NCBI GenBank assembly: GCA_905235585.1
Contig: CAJOME010000022.1
Span: forward strand, 1-33,390
Length of the DNA stretch: 33,390 bases
Reading direction: 5' to 3'
Source: an uncultured Lachnospiraceae bacterium
GTDB taxonomy: Bacteria; Bacillota; Clostridia; Lachnospirales; Lachnospiraceae
Positions 7,657 to 14,465 of this stretch are shown piece by piece. Made by a program: the position numbers and the translations under genes. The notes below the pieces were generated by a model. The model was not told the DNA's origin. It worked only from the letters and a program-made list of their open reading frames with translations, and did not search any database. Numbering within the stretch: position 1 is the stretch's first letter; every line of letters begins with the position of its first letter.

Positions 7657-8085
7657 TCAGAATTTAAGCTCTTCAGGCTTCTGTGCTGCCTGCTCATGCT
7701 CGGGACCTGCATAGACATAGAGCTTCTTTGCCATCTGACGTCCGAGAGCGCCCTTGGGAAGCATTCCCTTTACCGCATGCTCAAATACACTCTCAGGCTT
7801 CTTCGCAAGCTTCTCCTTAAGAGTGACCTGCTTCAGTCCTCCTACATAGTCGCTGTGAGTAGTATAGAGCTTCTGTTCCATCTTCTTGCCGGTCACCTTA
7901 ATCTTTGCGGCATTGACTACGATCACATAGTCGCCTGTATCAAGGAACGGAGTATATGTGGGCTTATTCTTTCCACGGAGTACTGCGGCTACATTAGCAG
8001 CGAGTCTGCCGAGAGTCTGTCCCTCAGCATCCACTACATACCATTTCCTCTCTATGGAAGATGCACTGGGCATATATGTATCCAT
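7657..8085 (-). CDS. rplM: 50S ribosomal protein L13
   Basis: 142 residues when started at the ATG at 8085, the standard L13 length. The motifs [18 protein letters not shown] and, further on, [12 protein letters not shown] and [14 protein letters not shown] are diagnostic. A TTG at 8100 would extend the frame but overlaps GGAGG itself; that GGAGG sits 8 bases before the 8085 ATG and fixes the start. First gene of a two-gene unit with rpsI. In many Firmicutes rplM follows truA, but here truA is about 17 kb away on the other strand. Confidence 0.97.
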   Translation of the reverse strand: MDTYMPSASSIERKWYVVDAEGQTLGRLAANVAAVLRGKNKPTYTPFLDTGDYVIVVNAAKIKVTGKKMEQKLYTTHSDYVGGLKQVTLKEKLAKKPESVFEHAVKGMLPKGALGRQMAKKLYVYAGPEHEQAAQKPEELKF

Positions 8086-8164
8086 TTTCTTATCCTCCAA
8101 GATAAACTGCTTTTATTATATGAATCTGTTGATCATGTACGGACTTGGGGCAAAGCCCGTGCAA
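8086..8164 (-). ncRNA. rplM leader, candidate L13 autoregulatory RNA
   Basis: The roughly 80-base 5' leader of rplM contains a stem of 8 pairs with a TGCCCC loop at 8160-8139, followed by an AU-rich stretch and GGAGG. L13 leaders that bind L13 are known in Firmicutes (Rfam L13_leader); the match here rests on position and the hairpin only. Confidence 0.35.
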
Positions 8165-8170
8165 CTCAAA

Positions 8171-8200
8171 ATTATAAAATGCTTCAAATACCGTTGTCAA
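8171..8200 (-). promoter_or_regulatory. Promoter of rplM-rpsI
   Basis: Perfect TTGACA (8200-8195) and perfect TATAAT (8176-8171) with an 18-base spacer on the minus strand. The -35 box overlaps the stop codon of the CapA-like gene, so rplM-rpsI can be expressed independently of everything upstream. Confidence 0.85.
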
Positions 8201-9396
8201 GGACATTTTGTTATCACACCGTTTGAGGATATGCTGACACCGGGTGCGCTGCGTCCTATCTCATCCTCTATGATGCGCTCGAATTCACCGTCTCCTTCAT
8301 GCTGCATGGTAGTATAGCTGCCCTTCTGCACGCAGGGTATGAAACGGAGCTGCGAGAGCTCTCCCTCGTATATCGTGGCCTCTATCATGCAGGAGTCAAG
8401 TGTCTTGGAATTAAACCAGAAGTTTCCCATTGAGTAGACCACAGGCACGTCTCCTATGTATTCGAAGCCCTGCAGGACATGGGGATGAGCTCCTATGATC
8501 AGATCCGCTCCGGCCTCGACATATGCCTCCGCGAGCTCCCTTTGTGCCGCCTCGTATTCAAATACGTTCTCGCTTCCCCAGTGTACAAAGACTATGGTAA
8601 AGTCCGCGTTTGCGTCCGCTTCCTTTATGACCTCCACATACTTCGCGGGATCGAGTGTACGCAGCACGCCCGGATCGGTCTCTGTCGCCTCTCTGGTATC
8701 CGGCGGCAGGGAACGCTCTATCTGTGTGGCGGCGGTAAAGGCTATAGTCATCCCTCCTGCCTCTATATATTGAGGGGTCATTGCCTCCTCTATGTTCCGT
8801 CCGGCTCCCACATATCTGATATTCGCACCTGAAAGAGTATCCAGAGTGTCAAGCAGGGCATCCGGTCCGTAGTCATAGGCATGATTGTTCGCGAGCCCCA
8901 CAATATCCACTCCCATATCATTCAGATAATGCACGGTAGACGGATCAGCCCTGAACGTGAACTTCTTGTTCGGTGTCGGTGACCCTCTGTCCGAATAAGG
9001 GAATTCATTGTTTATCATCGCTATGTCAGCCGTCCGGAGGGCATACATGATATCCCCGTCCAGTCCGTCGGCTATCTCTCCCCCTCGGCTTAAAAGGGCA
9101 TTCATATTGGCATAATGCCTGTCAAAGTTCATATCCCCGGCAAAAAGTATTGTCACCGGCTCATGCTCTTCCGCCGCATCCTCCGATACCGCGGTATCCA
9201 CTTCAACCATTGCCTTTTGAGAAGGAGCCTGCATCACAGGCGCCTGCTGCGATATTGCCTCCGAAGGCTCACTTTCTTCTGTCTTTTCCTCCCGGGTCTC
9301 TCTTCCCTGCAGCATCCCCTGTATGTCATCGGCTCCGCAGGCGCAAAATACCGCTGCCAGATATGCGATTATAATTATGCTTGCGATCTTTTTCAT
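8197..9396 (-). CDS. CapA-family (PgsA-like) lipoprotein, poly-gamma-glutamate capsule type
   Basis: 399 residues from the ATG at 9396. The N-terminus MKKIASIIIIAYLAAVFCAC is a signal peptide with a plausible lipobox (FCA before Cys20), followed by an acidic, low-complexity linker of about 60 residues. The catalytic domain resembles calcineurin-type phosphoesterases as in CapA/PgsA: ILFAGDMNFDRH, LANNHAYDYG, FVHWGSEN, IIGAHPHVLQG and YSMGNFWF are the metal-binding and active-site loops. These proteins are linked to capsule polyglutamate anchoring or to unknown cell-wall hydrolysis; no capBC genes are present, so the substrate is unknown. The gene sits between rplA and rplM. An upstream GTG/ATG-type extension to 9438 would run through the rplA terminator hairpin and is rejected. 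Confidence 0.88.
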   Translation of the reverse strand: MKKIASIIIIAYLAAVFCACGADDIQGMLQGRETREEKTEESEPSEAISQQAPVMQAPSQKAMVEVDTAVSEDAAEEHEPVTILFAGDMNFDRHYANMNALLSRGGEIADGLDGDIMYALRTADIAMINNEFPYSDRGSPTPNKKFTFRADPSTVHYLNDMGVDIVGLANNHAYDYGPDALLDTLDTLSGANIRYVGAGRNIEEAMTPQYIEAGGMTIAFTAATQIERSLPPDTREATETDPGVLRTLDPAKYVEVIKEADANADFTIVFVHWGSENVFEYEAAQRELAEAYVEAGADLIIGAHPHVLQGFEYIGDVPVVYSMGNFWFNSKTLDSCMIEATIYEGELSQLRFIPCVQKGSYTTMQHEGDGEFERIIEDEIGRSAPGVSISSNGVITKCP

Positions 9397-9430
9397 AAAA
9401 ACATAAAAAGCCCCGCCGCACGGCAGGGCC
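9397..9430 (-). terminator. Intrinsic terminator after rplA, abutting the CapA-like start codon
   Basis: On the minus strand GCCCTGCC pairs with GGCGGGGC (one G-U pair) around a GTGC loop at 9429-9410, followed by TTTTTATGTTTTT. The T-rich tail ends directly at the ATG of the CapA-like gene, leaving no room for a separate promoter. Confidence 0.85.
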
Positions 9431-9444
9431 TTTATCATTACCCG

Positions 9445-10137
9445 TCAGTTGAATTTCTGGTTGTTCACCCTGACACCGGGACCCATCGTAGGAGCGATCG
9501 AAACGCTCTTAAGATACTGTCCTTTCAGTGCTGATGGCTTTGCCTTCATTACCGCGGACATGAGCGCGTCAAAGTTCTCCTTGAGCTGCTCGGGGGTAAA
9601 TGAAGCCTTGCCTACAGGCACATGGATGATATTTGCCTTATCCAGTCTGTACTCGACCTTACCGGCCTTGATATCCTTTACTGCATTTGCAACATCCATC
9701 GTGACAGTGCCGGCTTTGGGGTTGGGCATGAGTCCCTTGGGACCGAGCACCTTACCGAGACGTCCTACCACACCCATCATATCAGGTGTAGCGACAACGA
9801 CGTCAAACTCAAACCATCCGTCATTCTGGATCTTGGGTATGAGCTCCTCGCCTCCGACAAAGTCCGCTCCCGCGGCCTGTGCCTCGTCAAGCTTTGCGCC
9901 CTTTGCGAATACGAGCACCCTTACGCTGCGTCCTGTACCGTTGGGAAGTACCACTGCGCCTCTGACCTGCTGCTCTGCATGTCTTCCGTCGCATCCGGTC
10001 CTCATATGTACTTCTATTGTCTCGTCAAACTTTGCGGTAGCAACCTTCTTTACGAGCTCGATAGCCTCAGCGGGCTCATAGAGCTTTGAACGGTCGATAA
10101 GCTTTGCTGCCTCGACGTATTTCTTTCCGTGTTTCAT
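9445..10137 (-). CDS. rplA: 50S ribosomal protein L1
   Basis: 230 residues from the ATG at 10137, which lies 7 bases after AGGAGG; a TTG one codon upstream is less well spaced. The L1 signatures are complete: [15 protein letters not shown] at the N-terminus, [37 protein letters not shown] and the C-terminal [16 protein letters not shown]1 forms the mobile stalk near the E site and represses its own operon in many bacteria. It follows rplK by 12 bases. The usual next genes rplJ-rplL are absent; a terminator and a CapA-like gene come instead. Confidence 0.97.
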   Translation of the reverse strand: MKHGKKYVEAAKLIDRSKLYEPAEAIELVKKVATAKFDETIEVHMRTGCDGRHAEQQVRGAVVLPNGTGRSVRVLVFAKGAKLDEAQAAGADFVGGEELIPKIQNDGWFEFDVVVATPDMMGVVGRLGKVLGPKGLMPNPKAGTVTMDVANAVKDIKAGKVEYRLDKANIIHVPVGKASFTPEQLKENFDALMSAVMKAKPSALKGQYLKSVSIAPTMGPGVRVNNQKFN

Positions 10138-10149
10138 CAAGACACCTCC

Positions 10150-10575
10150 TTACTTCTCGACCTCGACACCCATGGATCTTGCGGTGCCGGCTATCATACT
10201 CATTGCAGCTTCAAGCGATGCCGCATTAAGATCGGGCATCTTCATCTCAGCTATCTCTTTGCACTTTTCCTTGGAAAGAGTAGCGACCTTCTGCTTATTC
10301 GGTACTCCCGATGCCTTCTGGATATTGCAGGCTTTCTTGATAAGTACCGCTGCAGGCGGGGTCTTCGTGATAAATGTGAAGCTTCTGTCTGCATAAACCG
10401 TGATGACTACGGGAATAAGGACATCGCCCTTATCCGCGGTCTTTGCGTTAAACTGCTTGGTGAATTCAACGATGTTGACGCCGTGCTGACCGAGTGCCGG
10501 TCCTACAGGCGGTGCCGGTGTCGCTTTGCCGGCAGGGATCTGAAGTTTGATATAACCTTCTACCTTCTTTGCCAT
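10150..10575 (-). CDS. rplK: 50S ribosomal protein L11
   Basis: 141 residues, the normal length. The N-terminal domain has the proline-rich [20 protein letters not shown] helix that binds thiostrepton-class antibiotics, followed by [10 protein letters not shown] and [12 protein letters not shown]. The C-terminal RNA-binding domain ends in [20 protein letters not shown] precedes the ATG. It is second-to-last in rpmG-secE-nusG-rplK-rplA and probably also has its own promoter in the 94-base gap after nusG. Confidence 0.97.
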   Translation of the reverse strand: MAKKVEGYIKLQIPAGKATPAPPVGPALGQHGVNIVEFTKQFNAKTADKGDVLIPVVITVYADRSFTFITKTPPAAVLIKKACNIQKASGVPNKQKVATLSKEKCKEIAEMKMPDLNAASLEAAMSMIAGTARSMGVEVEK

Positions 10576-10602
10576 TTTGGCTCCTCCTTTGAAAAAAACA
10601 TT

Positions 10603-10636
10603 GTGGTTCGTGCGGGTGGAGTTTCTTCCCTCCCAC
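10603..10636 (-). ncRNA. rplK leader hairpin, possible L1-binding site
   Basis: On the minus strand the leader reads GTGGGAG, an 8-base loop and CTCCAC, forming a 6-bp stem with one bulged G, with a further CCAC downstream that can alternatively pair with the 5' GTGG. GUGGGAGG resembles the L1 region of 23S rRNA, so L1 feedback is possible; this is inference. Confidence 0.35.
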
Positions 10637-10666
10637 TTTATAACTTTTTCTGCGACTGTGTCGCAA
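10637..10666 (-). promoter_or_regulatory. Candidate internal promoter for rplK-rplA
   Basis: TTGCGA (10666-10661) and TATAAA (10642-10637) with an 18-base spacer on the minus strand. A 6-bp hairpin, TGCGAC/GTCGCA (10665-10651), covers the -35 and the spacer. Confidence 0.45.
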
Positions 10667-10669
10667 TGC

Positions 10670-11197
10670 TTAATGCATCAAAGTTATCTCATCAAATGAA
10701 ATATCTACAGGTGTCTCTCTTCCGAAGAGCTCAACCATAAGAGTAGCAGTTCGCTTGTTCATATCCATCTTTGTGATAGGTCCCGTAGTCTCTCTCCAGG
10801 GTCCTGCCACCACCTGTACCATATCGCCTTCCTTGAAGTTTACCGTCATATTCTCCACATGTATGCCGAGCGGCTTCATCTCTTCTTCCGAAAGGGGGAC
10901 GGGCTTGCTTCCCGGTCCTACAAATCCGGTGACACCTCTGGTATTTCTTACTACATACCAGGTATCGTCATCCATTATCATGTTTACGAGAACATACCCG
11001 GGGAACAGCTTCTTCTCTACTTCCTTACGCTGTCCGTTATCCTTTACCTCTATGACAGTCTGCGTAGGTACACGTACCTCTATGATCTTGTCCTGAAGGT
11101 GCCGGTTCTCGATAGCCATTTCTATATTGGTCTTTACCTTGTTCTCATATCCCGAATAGGTATGGGCTACGTACCAACGAGGTTCCTTATCAGCCAT
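10670..11197 (-). CDS. nusG: Transcription termination/antitermination factor NusG
   Basis: 175 residues. The NGN domain (about 6-115) starts with [15 protein letters not shown] and contains [11 protein letters not shown] and [10 protein letters not shown], which contact the beta-prime clamp of RNA polymerase. The C-terminal KOW domain is seen as [19 protein letters not shown] with [20 protein letters not shown] lies 6 bases before the ATG. It follows secE by 30 bases, the near-universal arrangement, and is followed by rplK after a 94-base gap. Confidence 0.97.
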   Translation of the reverse strand: MADKEPRWYVAHTYSGYENKVKTNIEMAIENRHLQDKIIEVRVPTQTVIEVKDNGQRKEVEKKLFPGYVLVNMIMDDDTWYVVRNTRGVTGFVGPGSKPVPLSEEEMKPLGIHVENMTVNFKEGDMVQVVAGPWRETTGPITKMDMNKRTATLMVELFGRETPVDISFDEITLMH

Positions 11198-11227
11198 TTC
11201 TATCTCCTAAATATCCATACAGCTCGA

Positions 11228-11437
11228 TTACTTAATAACGAAGTTGATACCATACTGAAGTCCCCTGTCAAGTACGGCGATCAATGCAGCTGTGATGACC
11301 GTGATCACAACAACAGCTACAGACTGTCTCGTGAGCTTCTCTCTGGTAGGCCATATTATCTTGGAAAACTCAGACTTCACGCCATTCCAGAAGGATGCTC
11401 CTTTATTTCCGGCTCCGCCTGCCTTACTTTCTTCCAT
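11228..11437 (-). CDS. secE: Preprotein translocase subunit SecE
   Basis: 69 residues, the short one-membrane-segment form found in Gram-positives. The conserved amphipathic stretch FWNGVKSEFSKIIWPTREKL is followed by one membrane helix (about 39-60). SecE clamps SecY in the protein-conducting channel. The first base of the ATG is shared with the TAA of rpmG, so translation is coupled. Confidence 0.95.
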   Translation of the reverse strand: MEESKAGGAGNKGASFWNGVKSEFSKIIWPTREKLTRQSVAVVVITVITAALIAVLDRGLQYGINFVIK

Positions 11438-11586
11438 TATTTGGTCTCCTTATGGATAGTGTGCTTCTTACAGAACTTGCAATACTTTCTTATCTCGATC
11501 CTGTCGGGATGAGTCTTTTTATCTTTGGTAGTGTCATAATTGCGGTTCTTGCACTCTGTACATGCAAGCGTAATCCTTGTGCGCAT
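11437..11586 (-). CDS. rpmG: 50S ribosomal protein L33
   Basis: 49 residues from the ATG at 11586, with GGAGG seven bases upstream; an apparent upstream extension to 11634 has no ribosome binding site. The sequence [17 protein letters not shown] with a later CKFC shows both CxxC pairs, so this is the zinc-binding (C+) paralogue. First gene of rpmG-secE-nusG-rplK-rplA. Confidence 0.95.
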   Translation of the reverse strand: MRTRITLACTECKNRNYDTTKDKKTHPDRIEIRKYCKFCKKHTIHKETK

Positions 11587-11631
11587 GGCTATTCCTCCAT
11601 AAAAAATGCTTATATAAACCCTTTTTGAGGG

Positions 11632-11688
11632 CAAAAAAATAAGACCTGATGTCTTAAGCCGTATAAATATACCATGACATCAGGTCTT
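11632..11688 (-). terminator. Terminator of the pilus operon, with the rpmG promoter in its loop
   Basis: Arms AAGACCTGATGTC (11687-11675) and GACATCAGGTCTT (11653-11641) are perfectly complementary over 13 bp. The 21-base loop holds the -10 box of the rpmG promoter. A T-run (ATTTTTTTG) follows on the minus strand. Only transcripts arriving from the pilT side contain both arms. Confidence 0.8.
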
Positions 11689-11694
11689 TGTCAA
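11666..11694 (-). promoter_or_regulatory. Promoter of rpmG-secE-nusG
   Basis: Perfect TTGACA (11694-11689), a 17-base spacer and TATATT (11671-11666) on the minus strand. Transcription would start near 11659, inside the hairpin loop, so the new transcript carries only the 3' arm and escapes termination. Confidence 0.75.
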
Positions 11695-11708
11695 CTGTTT
11701 AAAACCGG

Positions 11709-12755
11709 TCAGTTCTTGCGTAACCGCTCGGGATGCACCGCGTACCTCTCCGCTGTCTCTTCCGTTATGACACCGTCGCTTAAGAGCTTGCTGATGCTCT
11801 CGTCCATGGAGACCATGCTCTCATCCGGGCTCGAATAGATGACACCGTCTATCTGGTGGACCTTGCCGTCACGGATCATATTTCTGATGGCGGGTGTCAT
11901 AGTCATTATCTCAAACGCAGGCACCACGCCTCCGTTTACGGTAGGGAGCAGCTGCTGTGATACGACCGCGTGGAGCACAGAGGACAGCTGCACGGTGATC
12001 TGTCTCTGCTGATTCGCAGGAAAGACGTCTATGATACGGTTTATGGTGTTGGACGCTCCCATGGTATGCAGTGTGGAAAGGAGCAGATGTCCGGTCTCTG
12101 CCGCAGTCATCGCAACCGATATCGTCTCAAAGTCACGCATCTCGCCAAGGAGGATGACATGGGGGCACTGACGCAGAGCCGCCCTCAGTCCCGTGACATA
12201 GCTCACGGTATCGACGCCCACCTCTCTCTGGCTGACTATACTCTGATCATGACGGTGGAGATACTCTATGGGATCCTCCAATGTGATCACATGTGACTCG
12301 CGGTTCTTATTAATATAATCAATGATGCATGCAAGGGTGGAAGATTTTCCCGATCCGGCGGCACCGGTGACAAGCACCATACCGTTAGGCTGATCTCCAA
12401 GATGTACTATAGTGTCAGGTATCCCAAACTCCTTCGGATCCGGAAGGGCGAACGAGATGACTCTGAGTACCGCCGATGCAGTGCCTCTCTGTCTGTAAGC
12501 ACTGACCCTGAATCTCGACAGTCCCGCGACCGAAAGTGAAAAGTCATCATCACCGCCATCTGCCAGCCTGCTCAGATCCCTGTGCGCCAGATCGTAGATC
12601 TCCTTCACATCCTGCTCCACCTCATCCGGTGTAAGCTTGATATATCCTTCTTTGGTTATGACTCCGTTCTTATAAAAGGAAACCGGTCTGCCCGGTACCA
12701 GAAATATATCCGAAACCTTCTGATCTACCGCCTCTTTAAGTATTTCCTGTATCAT
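11709..12755 (-). CDS. pilT: PilT-type type IV pilus ATPase
   Basis: 348 residues, normal for PilT. The N-terminal domain begins with KVSDIFLVPGRPV, the degenerate form of the PilT 'ASDLHL' strand. The RecA-like core has Walker A GAAGSGKSST (131-140), the Asp box VITLEDPIEYLH, Walker B ILLGEMRD (201-208) and the His box HLLLSTLHT (223-231). The C-terminal AIRNMIRDGKVHQID is the PilT AIRNLIRE motif, which argues for PilT rather than PilB. PilT normally disassembles pili at the inner face of the membrane. Here it is the only ATPase of the cluster and the last gene, followed by a terminator. It may be the sole motor, or a PilB may be encoded elsewhere. Confidence 0.93.
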   Translation of the reverse strand: MIQEILKEAVDQKVSDIFLVPGRPVSFYKNGVITKEGYIKLTPDEVEQDVKEIYDLAHRDLSRLADGGDDDFSLSVAGLSRFRVSAYRQRGTASAVLRVISFALPDPKEFGIPDTIVHLGDQPNGMVLVTGAAGSGKSSTLACIIDYINKNRESHVITLEDPIEYLHRHDQSIVSQREVGVDTVSYVTGLRAALRQCPHVILLGEMRDFETISVAMTAAETGHLLLSTLHTMGASNTINRIIDVFPANQQRQITVQLSSVLHAVVSQQLLPTVNGGVVPAFEIMTMTPAIRNMIRDGKVHQIDGVIYSSPDESMVSMDESISKLLSDGVITEETAERYAVHPERLRKN

Positions 12756-12801
12756 CGCTGTCCTCCCGTCGTGATCTCTTTGATATGCCTACTGATGTAA
12801 T

Positions 12802-13224
12802 CTATTCCGTCGGTCCCTGAGGTCCGCCCTCAGCCGGCCCCTGCGGACCCTGAGGTCCGGTACCGTCGCCACCGCCTGTCGGTGCCTCCCAGCTTGCCGT
12901 ATCCGACACTACCCAACCGACTATATCATATCCCTCTCCGGCTTCATCCGGTCTGATAGTGACCTGCAGCTCCTCCATTGCGGTTCCAAACGGAAACGAA
13001 TAGGTGGTCTCCTCCTCCGGAACGGTATCAAGTCCTGCCAGCACTCTCTCCGCCTCGTTGCACGCGCCGTAATAATTCTTTGCACGCTCCGCAACCCCTT
13101 CGCTCTGCTCATAGCTGCTTCTGGCCGTGGAGTAGGCTATGCCGCTGAATGAAAACAGACAAATGCTCACAAATACGACTATCAGCATCGGAAGCCCTAT
13201 GCTTCGCGGCGTATTATCTCCCAT
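12802..13224 (-). CDS. Small anchored pilus-cluster protein with collagen-like tail
   Basis: 140 residues. One hydrophobic segment (about 10-31) after a short polar N-terminus, then an extracytoplasmic domain with YGACNEAERVLAGLD, as in pilus-associated proteins. The last 26 residues are Gly/Pro/Gln-rich with GPQGPQGPAEGGPQGP, a short collagen-like run. There is no clear type III signal with Glu at +5. The start overlaps the upstream pilin-like gene by 11 bases. The family is not recognised; by position it is probably a minor pilin or pilus assembly protein. Confidence 0.7.
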   Translation of the reverse strand: MGDNTPRSIGLPMLIVVFVSICLFSFSGIAYSTARSSYEQSEGVAERAKNYYGACNEAERVLAGLDTVPEEETTYSFPFGTAMEELQVTIRPDEAGEGYDIVGWVVSDTASWEAPTGGGDGTGPQGPQGPAEGGPQGPTE

Positions 13225-13654
13225 CGCTGCCGTCTCCCTTCATCGCGTGCTCTACCGTGATCGTGTATATGGGCTCTACCGAAGGAGCATCTGCATCCGT
13301 AGCAGAATAGCACGATATCTCCGCCGTAAACAGACGTCCCTTTGATGAGGTATCTATCGTCATGCTGTATCTGCCGTCACCATAGTCTCTCAGATATCTG
13401 CCCTGAGATGCGGCAAACCCTCTCTTTTTAAGCAACTCACCGACCTCCGCCTCATTCGAAGAGGATCTTATGATCTCCGCCGCGGCATTTGATTCGGTCA
13501 CAGCCATATTTCGTCCCGAAGCGCCCACAGACAGCTCGTATGCCTTTCCGAAGACAGACATGGTCGCGGCGATGGAGAGACTGAAAAACACGATCGCGAA
13601 AACCAGCTCCAGAAGCAGAAGGTCGCCTGATGAAAGTCTCTGTCTGGCTCTCAT
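13214..13654 (-). CDS. Pilin-like (pseudopilin) protein
   Basis: 146 residues. The N-terminus MRARQRLSSGD followed by LLLLELVFAIVFFSLSIAAT resembles a type IV prepilin: basic leader, Gly, then a hydrophobic helix with an embedded Glu. The spacing is off by one: after Gly10 the Glu falls at +6 rather than +5. A small globular domain follows. The gene overlaps both neighbours (4 and 11 bases) in the pilus operon. It could be a minor pilin or a divergent major one. Processing by a prepilin peptidase is inferred; none is encoded here. Confidence 0.7.
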   Translation of the reverse strand: MRARQRLSSGDLLLLELVFAIVFFSLSIAATMSVFGKAYELSVGASGRNMAVTESNAAAEIIRSSSNEAEVGELLKKRGFAASQGRYLRDYGDGRYSMTIDTSSKGRLFTAEISCYSATDADAPSVEPIYTITVEHAMKGDGSDGR

Positions 13655-14148
13655 AGCTCACCTTCCTTTCCGCTTTTACTTCTTATCGAAAGGAAAGTCT
13701 CGGTGCTCCCGCCATCCTCATCGGTAAACCTCAGATGAGCGAGACTGTCCGACATCATTTCAGCATCAAAGCTCTTAAGCTCAAGTATCCGTGTGCCGCT
13801 GTCCTCCACACATCCTCCAAGCATTTCCTTTTCTACGTACAGCTCCCTCAGATACCCGTCATACGCATATATATATGTAACATACGGTACATCCTTGACA
13901 ATATTTTCAATAAGGATGGCATCATGCCCCATATAATCATCTATCTTTATACTGCCCTCTGCGTCGTGGTTCCTGAACTTCTCGGTAAGATAGGCCACCG
14001 CTATCTCCGTGTCGTAGCTCTCTTCGGCCCGACTAAGGATCTTCTGGTATATCTGTACCGACGCGAGGACGATCCCGAGTGCCGACAGTGTGAATACAAG
14101 AAAGAGCAGTATGGGAAACACGTCGCTTATCTTACTCCTCGCCCTCAT
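13651..14148 (-). CDS. DUF4860-like pilus-cluster protein
   Basis: 165 residues with a single hydrophobic segment (about 9-31) after MRARSKISDV and an extracytoplasmic domain rich in D/E. The arrangement resembles DUF4860 proteins, which I recall beside GspF in clostridial pilus clusters; this call is from memory. Its N-terminal MRAR matches that of the next gene's product, suggesting related targeting. The start overlaps the gene before it and the end overlaps the gene after it, each by 4 bases. The exact role is unknown. Confidence 0.6.
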   Translation of the reverse strand: MRARSKISDVFPILLFLVFTLSALGIVLASVQIYQKILSRAEESYDTEIAVAYLTEKFRNHDAEGSIKIDDYMGHDAILIENIVKDVPYVTYIYAYDGYLRELYVEKEMLGGCVEDSGTRILELKSFDAEMMSDSLAHLRFTDEDGGSTETFLSIRSKSGKEGEL

Positions 14149-14465
14149 CGACCGTCTCCTATCTGGGTGACAATGATCTCGGGAGGTATCTTACTCCCCT
14201 CTATCCTGTAGTCCACCGAAAAAAGCTCCTTATCGTATGTGAGCCCGTAAACCCTCTCTATATAGTCCAGAGTCTTGGGATACCTGCCGGTAGTCGCATA
14301 GCAGTAGGTGACATCTCTCTGTATGGCCTTTTCAAGACTCTGTCTCTGTCTGTCAACATTTCCCCTGGAGGCATAGTTTACCGAAAACAGGAACAGCAGC
14401 ATAACAGCGGCAAATCCTATGAGCGTCAGAACTGTTTTTCTGTGTGTCCTGTCCCTTTTTCTCAT
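14145..14465 (-). CDS. Small pilin-like membrane protein of the pilus cluster
   Basis: 106 residues. Basic N-terminus MRKRDRTHRK, one hydrophobic segment (about 12-28), then a short domain with LEKAIQRDVTYCYATTGRYPKTLDYI. That pattern (helix, then Y-A-x-x-G-x-Y-P) is typical of the start of pilin/pseudopilin globular domains, where 'GxYP' follows the helix. The classical Gly/Glu processing site is missing, so it may stay in the membrane uncleaved. It overlaps gspF and the DUF4860-like gene by 4 bases each. Confidence 0.65.
   Translation of the reverse strand: MRKRDRTHRKTVLTLIGFAAVMLLFLFSVNYASRGNVDRQRQSLEKAIQRDVTYCYATTGRYPKTLDYIERVYGLTYDKELFSVDYRIEGSKIPPEIIVTQIGDGR

Noticed and set aside
9449-10081. 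210-codon open frame on the plus strand opposite rplA
   Set aside because: It lies antisense within a clear ribosomal gene, has no ribosome binding site and is Ser/Pro-rich; it is a codon-bias shadow.
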